Below, in pieces: positions 1 through 8,938 of a stretch of 54,053 nt of DNA. This DNA comes from Jiangella anatolica (GTDB taxonomy: Bacteria > Actinomycetota > Actinomycetes > Jiangellales > Jiangellaceae), in assembly GCF_003236295.1 (NCBI RefSeq), contig NZ_POTW01000038.1:1-54053 (forward strand), in the 5' to 3' direction. The translations under genes and the position numbers were made by a program. The first letter of the stretch is position 1. Every line of letters begins with the position of its first letter. The notes under the pieces are model-generated. The model worked only from the letters and a program-made list of their open reading frames with translations. It searched no databases and was not told the origin of the DNA.

Positions 1-57
1 CGACGGCGGCAACAAAAACGCCTGGTCACGATCCACCGACCGGTACTCCTTCGCCAC
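1..57 (-). CDS. N-terminal fragment of an IS1182-like transposase, running off the left edge
   Basis: Reading leftwards from a GTG at 57, the first 19 codons give VAKEYRSVDRDQAFLLPPS. This resembles the conserved start of IS1182-family (DUF772-type) transposases, which usually open with a ...VDRDQ.FLLPPS.RDWLP... block. A purine-rich GAGAGGG sits about 8 bases upstream of the GTG. Only the first 19 residues lie in the window, so whether the gene is intact cannot be judged. The call rests on recognition of this short motif. Confidence 0.55.
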   Translation of the reverse strand, partial: MAKEYRSVDRDQAFLLPPS

Positions 58-114
58 GACCGCCACCCTCTCAAACCACGATCAACCAGGCCAGACGCCA
101 CACCGAGCCAAAAC

Positions 115-156
115 GCAACAGGCTCCATAGCGGCGCAAAAGGTTGATGATCATGGG
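115..156 (-). repeat. Left copy of a 42-bp repeat found inverted at the other end of the window
   Basis: The reverse complement of these 42 bases matches 53896-53937 at 37 positions. The first 16 bases (CCCATGATCATCAACC) and last 11 (GAGCCTGTTGC) are identical. It lies about 58 bases upstream of the transposase fragment. It could be the terminal region of an insertion sequence or a dispersed intergenic repeat of this genome. Confidence 0.8.
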
Positions 157-447
157 AATCCACAAGGAGGCCAGCGAACCGGCGAACGTGGGCCGACACC
201 GGTACGGCGTGCCCACACTCCCCCGTCCCCCTGATAGCTGCCCGTTCTTGGCCGGGACGACGCGGGTCAAGTACGACGGCCCCAGCCACAACCCAACAGC
301 AACCAGCAGGAGCCGCCGGACTTGAGGCGCGTCGGCACGGCTAAGAAAATGGGCAGCAGGGGGACGGCCAACGTTCGCCGTCCTCAAGCCAACTCGTCAG
401 AGAACTCGCGCAAACTTCTTGCAAGATCCTGTCGTATGCTTGCAGCC
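157..447. promoter_or_regulatory. Upstream region of the LacI regulator with two operator-like motifs
   Basis: No convincing gene lies here. At 362-383 there is a 22-bp palindrome with a single mismatched pair: GGACGGC and GCCGTCC arms around a central AACGTT. A symmetric site with a central CpG is the form LacI-family proteins bind, although a hairpin is also possible. At 418-425 lies the palindrome CTTGCAAG, followed by CTTGCA at 439-444, about two helical turns away. CTTGCA-like repeats have been described near sugar-controlled amylase genes in Streptomyces. Either motif could serve autoregulation. Confidence 0.4.
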
Positions 448-1458
448 ATGGCTGGACGACTGACTGAGGTGGCGGCGAAGGTCGGCGTGAGCGAGGCGAC
501 CGTGAGCCGCGTGCTCAACGGACGCCCGGGGGTGTCGGCGGCGACCCGCGAGGCGATCCTCACGGCGCTCGACGTGCTGGGGTACGAGCGGCCGACGAAG
601 CTGCGGGGCGAGCGCGCGCGGCTGGTCGGGCTGGTCCTGCCGGAGCTGCAGAACCCCATCTTCCCCGCGTTCGCCGACGTCGTGGGCGGGTCGCTGGCGC
701 AGCAGGGACTGACGCCGGTGCTGTGCACGCAGACGGTGGGCGGCGTGACCGAGGCGGACTACATCGAGCTGCTGTTCCAGCAGCGGGTGTCCGGCGTGCT
801 GTTCGCCGGCGGCCTGTACAGCGGCCGCAACGGGGCACACGACCACTACGCCCGGCTGATCGAGCGCAAGCTGCCCACCGTCATGGTCAACGCGGGCATC
901 GACGAGCTGCCGTTCCCGCGGGTGAGCTGCGACGACGCGGTGGCGACGGAGCAGGCGGCGGGGCATCTGCTGTCGCTGGGGCACCGCAGGATCGGCCTGA
1001 TCCTGGGACCGCCGGACCACGTGCCGTCGCAGCGGAAGCTGGCCGCCGCGCACACCCGGCTGGCGGCAGCCGGCCTGGAACTGCCCGACGACCACGTCGA
1101 GCACTCCATGCACTCCCTCGAGGGCGGCCAGGCCGCCGCCACCCGCCTGCTGCGCCGCGGCGTCACCGCCGTCATCTGCGGCAGCGACCCCATGGCCCTG
1201 GGCGCCATCCGCGCCGCCAAGCGCGCCGGCCTGCGCGTCCCGGACGACCTCTCCGTCGTCGGCTACGACGACTCGGCGCTGATGAACTGCACCGAGCCGC
1301 CGCTGACCACGGTGCGCCAGCCGATCGAGGCGATGGGCAAGATCTCCGTCGACCTGCTGGTGGGCCTGATCAACGGGCACGAGGTGGAGTCCGACGAGCT
1401 GCTGTTCGAGCCGGAGCTGGTGGTCAGGGGGTCCACGGCACCGCCGCCACGGCAGTAG
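448..1458 (+). CDS. LacI/GalR-family transcriptional regulator
   Basis: A 336-residue regulator, the usual size for the family. The N-terminal helix-turn-helix is clear (TEVAAKVGVSEATVSRVLNG, then the hinge helix region around LDVLGYERP). It is followed by a periplasmic-binding-like sugar-sensing domain with LVGLVLPELQNPIFPAF and GYDDSALMNCTEPPLTTVRQP. I chose the ATG at 448 because it places the HTH at residues 4-30. An in-frame ATG at 436 and a longer reading from 322 are possible but add no family sequence. It sits 76 bases ahead of a GH13 hydrolase and ABC importer genes, so it most likely represses that operon until an alpha-glucoside binds. The ligand is inferred from neighbours. Confidence 0.93.
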   Translation: MAGRLTEVAAKVGVSEATVSRVLNGRPGVSAATREAILTALDVLGYERPTKLRGERARLVGLVLPELQNPIFPAFADVVGGSLAQQGLTPVLCTQTVGGVTEADYIELLFQQRVSGVLFAGGLYSGRNGAHDHYARLIERKLPTVMVNAGIDELPFPRVSCDDAVATEQAAGHLLSLGHRRIGLILGPPDHVPSQRKLAAAHTRLAAAGLELPDDHVEHSMHSLEGGQAAATRLLRRGVTAVICGSDPMALGAIRAAKRAGLRVPDDLSVVGYDDSALMNCTEPPLTTVRQPIEAMGKISVDLLVGLINGHEVESDELLFEPELVVRGSTAPPPRQ

Positions 1459-1499
1459 GACGTAACGTAATCGTGTTGTTGCGTCTTCTTGTTTAACTC

Positions 1500-1527
1500 T
1501 TGCGTGACGTTGTCGCCATCGTTACGG
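1500..1527 (+). promoter_or_regulatory. Possible promoter of the GH13/ABC operon
   Basis: TTGCGT at 1500-1505 and TTACGG at 1522-1527 are 16 bases apart, and the GH13 start codon follows at 1535. A transcript from here would have almost no leader, which is common in actinomycetes and would explain the weak ribosome binding site. Motif match only. Confidence 0.25.
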
Positions 1528-1534
1528 TGACGCC

Positions 1535-3172
1535 ATGGAGAACGCGTGGTGGCGCAGCGCCGTCATCTACCAGGTCTACGTGCGCAGCTTCGCCGACGGG
1601 AACGGCGACGGCACCGGCGACCTGGCCGGTGTCCGGGACAGGCTGCGCTACCTCGCCGACCTCGGCGTCGACGCCATCTGGTTCAGCCCGTGGTACCCGT
1701 CGCCGATGGCCGACGGCGGCTACGACGTGGCCGACTACCGGGACATCGACCCCGCCTACGGGACGCTCGAACAGGCCGAGCAGCTCATCGCCGAAGCGAA
1801 GCAGCTGGGCCTGCGCACCATCGTCGACATCGTCCCGAACCACGTGTCCGACCAGCACGCCTGGTTCCGGGCCGCACTCGACGCGCCGCCCGGGTCGCCG
1901 GCCCGGCAGCGGTTCTGGTTCCGGCCCGGCCGCGGCCCCGGCGGCGCGGAGCCGCCGAACGACTGGAGCTCGATCTTCGGCGGCCCGGCCTGGACCCGCA
2001 CCAAGAACGCCGACGGCACGCCCGGCGAGTGGTACCTGCACCTCTTCGCCCCTGAGCAGCCCGACCTCAACTGGACCCACCCACTGGTCTGGCACGAGCA
2101 CGAGCAGATCCTGCGGTTCTGGTTCGACCGCGGCGCCGCCGGCGTCCGCATCGACTCGGCCGGGCTGCTGGCCAAGCACGCCGACCTCCCCGACGTCGAC
2201 CCCGACCACGCGCCCGGCCAGCACGTGCACACCGACCGCGACGAGGTGCACGACATCTACCGCAGCTGGCGCCGGCTGGCCGACAGCTACGCCGAGCCGC
2301 GCGCGCTGATCGGCGAGATCTGGCTGCCCGACCTGGAGCGGCTGGCCCGCTACCTGCGCCCGGGCGAGCTGCACACCGTCTTCAACTTCGACTTCCTCGC
2401 CTGCCCGTGGGAGCCGGACCGGCTCCGGCGCAGCATCGAGCAGAGCCTGTACTTCCACGAGCGGGTCGGCGCGCCCGCGACCTGGGTGCTGTCCAACCAC
2501 GACGTCACCCGGCCGGTGACGCGGTACGGGCGCGCGGACTCGTCGTTCGCGTTCGAGACCAAGCGGGCCGGCACCGCGTCGGACCTGACGCTCGGTCTCC
2601 GGCGGGCCCGGGCGGCGGCGCTGCTGATGCTCGCGCTGCCCGGCTCCGCGTACGTCTACCAGGGCGAGGAGCTGGGCCTGCCGGAGGTCGAGGACATCGA
2701 GCCCGGCCGCATCCAGGACCCCATGCACTTCCGCTCCGGCGGCGTCGACCCCGGCCGCGACGGCTCCCGGGTCCCGGTCCCGTGGAGCGGCGCCGCGCCG
2801 CCGTACGGGTTCAGCGCGACCGCCGACACCTGGCTCCCCCAGCCCGCGACCTGGGCGGACCTGACGGTCGACGCGCAGCAGAACGACCCCGCCTCGACCC
2901 TCAGCCTCTACCGGGCCGCACTGCGGCTGCGCAGGGCCGAACCTGCCCTCGGCGACGGCGCGCTGACCTGGCTCGACACCCCGGCGGACGTGCTCGCCTT
3001 CCGGCGCGACGACGTCGCCTGCGTCGTCAACCTGTCGGCGGACCCCGTCGACCTGCCCGCACATGAGGAGGTCCTGCTCGCCAGCGCGGACCTCGACGAC
3101 GGCCGGCTCGGCTCCGATGCCGCCGTCTGGCTACGCCTGCCGACCACAGACAACGGATGGAGCACGAGATGA
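1535..3172 (+). CDS. GH13-family alpha-glucosidase / oligo-glucosidase
   Basis: A 545-residue (beta/alpha)8-barrel glycoside hydrolase without a signal peptide, so probably cytoplasmic. Family landmarks appear in order: DLGVDAIWFSPWYPSP near residue 45, DIVPNHVS near 100, nucleophile Asp in GVRIDSA (about residue 207), acid/base Glu in LIGEIWLPD (about 261) and the third Asp in LSNHDVTRP (about 323). The length and the N-terminal WWRSAVIYQVYVRSF match alpha-glucosidases and oligo-1,6-glucosidases rather than secreted amylases. Its stop codon overlaps the start of the binding-protein gene (ATGA). The enzyme would cleave imported alpha-glucosides to glucose. The exact linkage cannot be read from sequence. 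Confidence 0.93.
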   Translation: MENAWWRSAVIYQVYVRSFADGNGDGTGDLAGVRDRLRYLADLGVDAIWFSPWYPSPMADGGYDVADYRDIDPAYGTLEQAEQLIAEAKQLGLRTIVDIVPNHVSDQHAWFRAALDAPPGSPARQRFWFRPGRGPGGAEPPNDWSSIFGGPAWTRTKNADGTPGEWYLHLFAPEQPDLNWTHPLVWHEHEQILRFWFDRGAAGVRIDSAGLLAKHADLPDVDPDHAPGQHVHTDRDEVHDIYRSWRRLADSYAEPRALIGEIWLPDLERLARYLRPGELHTVFNFDFLACPWEPDRLRRSIEQSLYFHERVGAPATWVLSNHDVTRPVTRYGRADSSFAFETKRAGTASDLTLGLRRARAAALLMLALPGSAYVYQGEELGLPEVEDIEPGRIQDPMHFRSGGVDPGRDGSRVPVPWSGAAPPYGFSATADTWLPQPATWADLTVDAQQNDPASTLSLYRAALRLRRAEPALGDGALTWLDTPADVLAFRRDDVACVVNLSADPVDLPAHEEVLLASADLDDGRLGSDAAVWLRLPTTDNGWSTR

Positions 3173-4560
3173 GCAGCACACGCAGACACCTGGCCACCGT
3201 GGCCGCGGCGGCGATGGCGCTGAGCCTGACGGCCGCCTGCGGGTCCGACGACGACCCGGCCGCCGACGGCGGCGGCGACGGCGAGGGCGGCGACGGCGTC
3301 ACCATCAGCGTGAGCAACCTGCCGCCGGCGACGGAGGCCGCGACCCGCGAGGCGTTCCTCGCCCGGGTCGAGGAGTTCGAGGCCGCCAATCCCGGGATCA
3401 CCATCGAGCCCAGCGAGTACGAGTGGGACGTGACGACGTTCGCCGCCCAGCTCGCCGGCGGCACGCTGCCGACGACGTTCGAGTTCCCGTTCACCGACGG
3501 CCAGGCGATGATCGAGCGCGGCCAGCTGGCCGACATCACCGCCGAGGTGGAGGCGCTCCCCTACGCCGACGCGTTCAACCCCAGCGTGCTGCAGGTCGCG
3601 CAGGACGACGCCGGCGCCATCTACGCCGTGCCGACCGCCGCGTACGGCATGGGCCTGCACTACAACCGCGCCCTGTTCGAGCAGGCCGGCCTGGACCCGG
3701 ACGCGCCGCCGACGAGCTGGGACGAGGTGCGCGAGTACGCCGACGCGATCGCCGAGGCCACCGGCCAGGCCGGCTTCGCCCAGATGAGCCAGAACAACAC
3801 CGGCGGCTGGATCCTCACCACGCTCACCTATGCGCTCGGCGGCCGGATGGAGGACGGCTCCGGCGACGACGTCACCGCGACACTGGACAACGAGGGCACC
3901 CAGCGGGCGCTGGAGCTGCTGCGCCAGCTGCGCTGGGAGGACGACTCCATGGGCGACAACTTCCTGTTCGACTGGGGCACGATCAACCAGGCGTTCGCCG
4001 CCGGCCAGGTCGGCATGTACATCGGCGGCTCGGACGTCTACAACAGCCTGGTGACGGAGAACAGCATCGACCCGGACAGCTACGGGCTGACGGTGCTGCC
4101 GCTGGACGGGCCCGACGCCGGCGTGCTCGGCGGCGGGACGATCGTCGGGGTCCGGCCCGACGCCAGCGACGCCGAGCGCGAGGCCGCCGTCAAGTGGATC
4201 GACTTCTTCTACATGAGCAAGCTGACCCAGCAGGAGGCGGCGCTGGCCGACGCCGAGGCGCTGGTCGCGACGGACGCGCCGCTGGGCACGCCGGCGCTGC
4301 CGATCTTCGGCGCCGAGCAGCTGGCCGAGTCCGACGCGTGGGTGGCCGACCTGGTCAACGTCCCGCTGGCGCAGATGATGCCGTTCAAGGACGCGATCCT
4401 GGACCAGCCGCTGGTGCCGGAACCGCCCGTGCGCGCCCAGGACCTCTACGCCGAGCTGGACGCCGTCGTGCAGGCGGTGCTGACCGACGAGAACGCCGAC
4501 ATCGCCGCGCTGCTCCAGACGGCGAACGACAACGTCAGCTCGTTCGTCGAGGCCGGCTGA
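3169..4560 (+). CDS. Sugar ABC transporter substrate-binding lipoprotein
   Basis: A 463-residue family 1 extracellular solute-binding protein. The signal peptide ends in the lipobox LTAAC, giving a lipid-anchored Cys24 followed by an Asp/Gly-rich linker. The body carries family features such as VPTAAYGMGLHYNRALFEQAGLDPDAPPTSWDEV, read here in two adjoining blocks. I prefer the ATG at 3169, which overlaps the previous stop and has GGATGGAG upstream, over the in-frame ATG at 3157. It would capture oligosaccharides, plausibly the substrates of the GH13 enzyme before it, and hand them to the two permeases that follow. Confidence 0.93.
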   Translation: MSSTRRHLATVAAAAMALSLTAACGSDDDPAADGGGDGEGGDGVTISVSNLPPATEAATREAFLARVEEFEAANPGITIEPSEYEWDVTTFAAQLAGGTLPTTFEFPFTDGQAMIERGQLADITAEVEALPYADAFNPSVLQVAQDDAGAIYAVPTAAYGMGLHYNRALFEQAGLDPDAPPTSWDEVREYADAIAEATGQAGFAQMSQNNTGGWILTTLTYALGGRMEDGSGDDVTATLDNEGTQRALELLRQLRWEDDSMGDNFLFDWGTINQAFAAGQVGMYIGGSDVYNSLVTENSIDPDSYGLTVLPLDGPDAGVLGGGTIVGVRPDASDAEREAAVKWIDFFYMSKLTQQEAALADAEALVATDAPLGTPALPIFGAEQLAESDAWVADLVNVPLAQMMPFKDAILDQPLVPEPPVRAQDLYAELDAVVQAVLTDENADIAALLQTANDNVSSFVEAG

Positions 4561-4597
4561 CACCCGGGGCGACGGCGCCGTCGATGGGAGAACCGAG

Positions 4598-5485
4598 GTG
4601 AACGCGACCCTGCGCTGGGTCCGTGGCGGCGGGCTGAGCACGCTGCTGCTCCTGCTGCCACTGCTGCTGGTGTTCGGCTACTTCGCCTGGTTCCCCATCG
4701 GCCGCGCCGTCGTCATGAGCTTCCAGGAGACCAACCTGGTCACCGACCCGGCGTGGGTCGGCCTGGACAACTTCCGCCGCGTCCTGGAGGACCCGCTGTT
4801 CTGGACGTCGGTGCGCAACACGTTCTACTTCACCGGGCTCGCCCTGCTGTTCGGCTACCCGGTGCCGCTGGTGCTGGCCGTCGTGATGAGCGAGCTGCGC
4901 CGCGGCCGCGGCCTCTACAGCGCGCTGGCCTACCTGCCGGTCGTCGTGCCGCCGGTGGTGGCCGTGCTGCTCTGGCGGTTCTTCTACGACGCGAGCCAGA
5001 CCGGCGTGTTCAACACGATCCTCGGCTGGGCCGGGCTCGGCCCGTTCAGCTGGATCCAGGACGCGTCGTCGGCGATGCCGTCGCTGGTGCTGCAGGCGAC
5101 CTGGGCCAACGCCGGCGCGACGGTGCTCATCTACCTGGCGGCACTGACGGCCGTGCGCGGCGACCTGTATGACGCGGCCGAGGTCGACGGCGCCGGCCTG
5201 TGGCGCAAGATCTGGCACGTGACGCTGCCGCAGCTGCGCGCCATCCTGCTGATCACGTTGATCCTGCAGGTCATCGCCACGTTCCAGGTGTTCACCGAGC
5301 CATACCTGATGACCAACGGCGGCCCGCAGAACGCCACGGTCACGGTGCTGCTGCAGATCTACAACTATGCGTTCCGCTTCGGCGACTACGGCGCGGCGAC
5401 GGCGCTGTCGGTGCTGCTGGCGCTGTTCCTCGCGGTCCTGTCCGCCGTCTACTTCCGGCTCACCCGGTCCTGGAGCACGACGTGA
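4598..5485 (+). CDS. Sugar ABC transporter permease (MalF-like)
   Basis: A 295-residue integral membrane protein with about six hydrophobic segments. The permease EAA loop (EVDGAGLWRKIWHVTLPQ) lies near residues 192-209. It starts at a GTG preceded by GGGAG seven bases upstream, 37 bases after the binding-protein gene, and its stop overlaps the next permease start. It would form one half of the membrane channel for the importer. No ATPase gene accompanies the operon. In actinomycetes such importers commonly use a shared MsiK-type ATPase encoded elsewhere, which is the likely arrangement here. Confidence 0.92.
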   Translation: MNATLRWVRGGGLSTLLLLLPLLLVFGYFAWFPIGRAVVMSFQETNLVTDPAWVGLDNFRRVLEDPLFWTSVRNTFYFTGLALLFGYPVPLVLAVVMSELRRGRGLYSALAYLPVVVPPVVAVLLWRFFYDASQTGVFNTILGWAGLGPFSWIQDASSAMPSLVLQATWANAGATVLIYLAALTAVRGDLYDAAEVDGAGLWRKIWHVTLPQLRAILLITLILQVIATFQVFTEPYLMTNGGPQNATVTVLLQIYNYAFRFGDYGAATALSVLLALFLAVLSAVYFRLTRSWSTT

Positions 5486-6360
5486 GCGAACGAAGCATCC
5501 TGTCCGGCTTCGATCGCGCCCGCACCGGCACCCGCTGGAGCCTGCGCGCCGCACAGGGGCTGGTGCTGGTGGCGCTGGCCGTCGCCAGCCTGGGCCCGAT
5601 CCTCTGGCTGGCCCGGGCGTCGATCAGCACGACGCAGGACACGCTGCGCACGCCGATGGCGTTCTGGCCCAGCGGCGTGGACTGGGCGAACCTGTCGACG
5701 GCGTGGAACCAGGCGCAGATCAGCCACTACTTCGCCAACACCGTGTGGGTGGCGCTGGGCTCCTGGTTCGTGCAGTTGCTGATCGCGACGACCGGCGGCT
5801 ACGTGCTGTCGGTGCTGCGGCCGCGCTACGCGCCGGCGGTGACGGCGGCCGTGCTGGCCACGCTGTTCATCCCCGGTGTCGTCGTGCTGGTGCCGCTGTT
5901 CCTGACCGTGCTCGACCTGCCGGTGGTGAGCGCGTCGCTGCTGAACACGTACTGGGCGGTGTGGCTGCCCGCCGGCGCCAACGCGTTCAACGTGCTGCTG
6001 GTGAAGCGGTTCATGGACGGCCTGCCCCGCGACGTCTACGAGGCGGCCCGGATGGACGGCGCCGGCCCGCTGCGGATGCTGTGGTCGGTGGTGCTGCCGA
6101 TGTCGAAGCCGATCCTCGGCGTCGTGTCGATCTTCGCGTTCCTCAACGCGTGGAAGGACTTCCTCTGGCCGCAGATCGTGCTGCCGGAGCCGACGCTGCA
6201 GCCGCTGTCGGTGCGGCTGCCGCTGATCCGCGACACCGTCGAGCTGGACGTCTTCCTGGCCGCGCTGCTGATCTCGATGGCGCTGCCGATCGTGATCTTC
6301 CTGGTGTTCCAGCGGCTGTTCCTGCGCGGCGCCGGGCTGGGTGGCGCCGTCAAGGGCTGA
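5482..6360 (+). CDS. Sugar ABC transporter permease (MalG-like)
   Basis: A 292-residue membrane protein with about six membrane segments and the EAA loop EAARMDGAGPLRMLWSVVLP near residues 187-206. The GTG start at 5482 overlaps the preceding stop (GTGA), which indicates translational coupling. The reading frame extends much further upstream, but that part lies inside the previous permease and has no family sequence. This is the last gene of the operon. A strong hairpin overlaps its stop codon. Confidence 0.92.
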   Translation: MSERSILSGFDRARTGTRWSLRAAQGLVLVALAVASLGPILWLARASISTTQDTLRTPMAFWPSGVDWANLSTAWNQAQISHYFANTVWVALGSWFVQLLIATTGGYVLSVLRPRYAPAVTAAVLATLFIPGVVVLVPLFLTVLDLPVVSASLLNTYWAVWLPAGANAFNVLLVKRFMDGLPRDVYEAARMDGAGPLRMLWSVVLPMSKPILGVVSIFAFLNAWKDFLWPQIVLPEPTLQPLSVRLPLIRDTVELDVFLAALLISMALPIVIFLVFQRLFLRGAGLGGAVKG

Positions 6361-6370
6361 CGGCGCCACC
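6340..6370. terminator. Perfect hairpin between convergent genes, probable bidirectional terminator
   Basis: Perfect 13-bp arms (GGTGGCGCCGTCA and its complement) surround a 5-base loop. The stem includes the permease stop codon and ends 9 bases before the stop of the convergent phosphodiesterase gene. There is no U tract, as is usual in high-GC actinomycetes. Confidence 0.75.
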
Positions 6371-6378
6371 CGCTCCGC

Positions 6379-7575
6379 CTACGGGACGAGCCGCGCCGCA
6401 GAAGCGTGCACGGCGCCGTCGCCGCCGAACGTCACCCGCGCGCCCAGCCAGTGACCGTCCGGCACCGCCACGCAGCCGCCGCGGCCGGAGGTCACCTCGG
6501 CGGACTTGTCGCCGCGCTCGAACCGCACCGGCTTGCCCGGGAAGCCGAACCCGTTGTCCGCGTTGACCAGGCAGATCTCGTCGATGCGGCCGCGCTCGCT
6601 CCGGCCGACCTCGATCGCGGAGTCGACGGCCTCGCCGGCGGCCGCGACGATGAGCTCCGGCTGGTTGGTCTGCACGCCGTCGGCGCCCATCGCGCGGGCC
6701 TGCAGGAACTGCGCGACCTCCTGCTCCGGGCCGGCGTCGTAGGCGTGCGGCATGACGATCGCGCAGTTGTCATGCGCGGCCGCGATCGACTCCGGCGTGT
6801 ACTCGTCCAGCCGCGAGCCGAACACCTTGAAGATCCCGGCGATCTCGTAGATGAGGAAGTTGGGCTCCCACCGGTCCCGGTTGTAGATGAGCCGGGCGGC
6901 CGGCTCGGCCATGAAGATGCGCGCGTCGCCGGAGTTGAAGATCGACTCCTCGATCAGGCCGTACTCGCCGACCAGCTCGGCCAGCTCGCCCTCCTCGGTG
7001 ACCGACCCCTTGATGTCCAGCTCGAGGCCCTTGCCGGCCTGCTGCGCGAGCTCGAGGACCTCCTCCAGCGAGGCGACCTGGGCGGGGTCGTAGGCCGTGC
7101 CCTTCCACGGCTCGTAGTCAGCCGCGTTGAGAGCGCGGACCTCGTCGTAGGTGAGGTCGGCGATGTTGCCGGTGCCGTTCGTGGTGCGGTCGACGGTGGA
7201 GTCGTGCAGCGCGACGAACCGGCCGTCCTTCGTCTGCTGGATGTCGACCTCGACCAGGTCGACGCCGTAGGCGAACGCGTAGGCGTAGGAGTCCAGCGTG
7301 TTCTCCGGCGCCAGCGTCAGCGCGCCACGGTGGGCGGAGATGACGGCATCGGCCGAGCCCTGGTCGGGGGCGCCGGCGTCGACCCAGCGGGCCGGCTCGG
7401 CCACCTGGTCGCAGGCCGGCGGGTCGGTCAGCGGACGCAGGGCCGCCAGCGCCTGGCGGTACTGCTCGATCCGCGGGTCCTCCTCGTCGGCGCCGGCTTG
7501 CACCGCCGCCAGGCCGGTGAGCAGCGCGATCGCGCCGGCGGCCGACACCGTCCGGCGCAGTGTCCGCAGAGCCAT
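6379..7575 (-). CDS. Secreted glycerophosphodiester phosphodiesterase
   Basis: A 398-residue GDPD-family protein. A Sec-type signal peptide (ALRTLRR, then a hydrophobic stretch ending at AGADEE) exports it. The family signature is intact: ISAHRGALTLAPENT, then VDLVEVDIQQTKDG and VALHDSTVDRTTNGTG. These supply the catalytic histidines and metal-binding acids. It would release glycerol 3-phosphate from deacylated phospholipids outside the cell. The ATG at 7575 has AGAGGAT upstream. The long N-terminal spacer before the barrel (about residues 30-75) is slightly unusual. Confidence 0.93.
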   Translation of the reverse strand: MALRTLRRTVSAAGAIALLTGLAAVQAGADEEDPRIEQYRQALAALRPLTDPPACDQVAEPARWVDAGAPDQGSADAVISAHRGALTLAPENTLDSYAYAFAYGVDLVEVDIQQTKDGRFVALHDSTVDRTTNGTGNIADLTYDEVRALNAADYEPWKGTAYDPAQVASLEEVLELAQQAGKGLELDIKGSVTEEGELAELVGEYGLIEESIFNSGDARIFMAEPAARLIYNRDRWEPNFLIYEIAGIFKVFGSRLDEYTPESIAAAHDNCAIVMPHAYDAGPEQEVAQFLQARAMGADGVQTNQPELIVAAAGEAVDSAIEVGRSERGRIDEICLVNADNGFGFPGKPVRFERGDKSAEVTSGRGGCVAVPDGHWLGARVTFGGDGAVHASAARLVP

Positions 7576-7585
7576 GACTGATCCT

Positions 7586-7613
7586 CTCGACGAGCGTGCA
7601 GGGGCTCGTCGAG
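7586..7613. promoter_or_regulatory. Paired CTCGWCGAG motifs before the phosphodiesterase gene
   Basis: CTCGACGAG at 7586-7594 and CTCGTCGAG at 7605-7613 are exact complements separated by 10 bases. Each is also nearly symmetric by itself. They lie 11-38 bases upstream of the GDPD start codon. They could form a leader hairpin near the ribosome binding site or be two operator copies. Confidence 0.4.
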
Positions 7614-7685
7614 TATTCGCACCGTCGCCGGACCGGCCGGTGAACCGCGGACGACGGCGGCACGGCGTCCGCGCGACGTTTCGCC

Positions 7686-8891
7686 TCAGTCCGGGTCTGA
7701 CGACGCCCGCACCGCGCGACGGTGCTCGACGACCGCCAGCGTGCCCAGCACCACGAGCGAGAACGCCGCCGTCACGAGGCCGCTCTGCCCGGCCATGACC
7801 GGAACGCCCGCGAGCAGGACGACCACCGCGACGATCGCCGGCCAGCCGACCGGGTGCTTGACCCGGACGCCGCAGGCCGCCAGGCCGAGGAGGAACAGCG
7901 CCGGTCCGCCGAGGACGGCCAGCGCCCCGACCGTCTCCATGTCGTAGTCGGGGTGGGCGACCACCAGCTCGTCGCCGACAGCCATCAGCACGATTCCGGC
8001 GACGATCGGCACGTGCAGGTAGGTGTAGATGTCGCGGCCGAGCGCGCCGACGTCCTCGCTGCTGCTGCTCCCGATGCGGCGCGCGATGACCGGCGACGCG
8101 CCGGAGAAGTACAGCCACCACAGCGCCACCGAGCCGAGGAACGACAGGCCCAGGGCCAGGCCGGTCTCGGCGTTCATCTCCCCGTTCGACGCCGTCACAC
8201 CGGTGAGCACGATGCTCTCGCCCAGCGCGATGATGATGAACAGCTGGAACCGCTCGGCGAAGTGGTGCCCGTCGATCGACCACTGGCTCATCGGCGTGGC
8301 GCCGGCGCCGGGGAGCCAGTAGCGGGCCAGCGGGCCGGCGAGGTCGAGCGCCAGCGCGGCCAGCCAGAGCGGCCAGCGGGCATCCTCGATCAGGCCGCCG
8401 GCCACCCACAACGGCGCGGAGAGGACGGACCAGGCGAGGATCTGGCGGAAGTTCTGGTGGAACAGCCCGGGCGGCGTCGCGAGGACGACGAAGAGGTTGC
8501 GGCCGATCTGCAGGCCGGAGTAGGTGCAGGCGAACAGCAGCGCGAGATCGCCGAAGCCGTCCGGGATGGCCACCGCCATCAGCAGGCTGGCCAGCATGAC
8601 GAACGTCAGCACCAGCCGCACCGGCACCGTCTCTGGGTCGAACCAGTTCGCCATCCAGGTCGTGTAGTTCCACGCCCAGTAGACCGCCACCAGCATGAAC
8701 GCCGTCTCGGCCGCCCCCGTCCAGCTCAGGTGCGTGGCCAGCAGGTGGTGCGAGAGCTGGGTGACGGCGAAGACGTAGACGAGGTCGAAGAACAGCTCGA
8801 AGAACGTCGCCCGCTGCTCCTGGCCGGACCGCCGCATGATCCGGATCTGCGGAATGAGCGCGTCCTGGCCGTCTCGGGTCGCGTCGGACAT
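7686..8891 (-). CDS. ltrA: Low-temperature-requirement A (LtrA) family membrane protein
   Basis: A 401-residue polytopic membrane protein with roughly ten hydrophobic segments. The N-terminal RATFFELFFDLVYVFAVTQ motif (about residues 27-45) is the hallmark of the LtrA family, and VYWAWNYTTWMANWFDPE and AERFQLFIIIALGESI are also typical. LtrA was named from a Listeria cold-growth mutant; its biochemical role remains unclear. It appears to be a stand-alone gene upstream of the phosphodiesterase on the same strand, 110 bases apart. Confidence 0.9.
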   Translation of the reverse strand: MSDATRDGQDALIPQIRIMRRSGQEQRATFFELFFDLVYVFAVTQLSHHLLATHLSWTGAAETAFMLVAVYWAWNYTTWMANWFDPETVPVRLVLTFVMLASLLMAVAIPDGFGDLALLFACTYSGLQIGRNLFVVLATPPGLFHQNFRQILAWSVLSAPLWVAGGLIEDARWPLWLAALALDLAGPLARYWLPGAGATPMSQWSIDGHHFAERFQLFIIIALGESIVLTGVTASNGEMNAETGLALGLSFLGSVALWWLYFSGASPVIARRIGSSSSEDVGALGRDIYTYLHVPIVAGIVLMAVGDELVVAHPDYDMETVGALAVLGGPALFLLGLAACGVRVKHPVGWPAIVAVVVLLAGVPVMAGQSGLVTAAFSLVVLGTLAVVEHRRAVRASSDPD

Positions 8892-8938
8892 GAAGCGGAG
8901 CGTAGTACCGCACCCGCCCGGCCGCGACGCACGTTCGC

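Noticed and set aside
143-325. A 60-codon ORF near the left edge
   Set aside because: It starts inside the edge repeat, has no ribosome site worth naming and no family. It overlaps regulatory-looking sequence.
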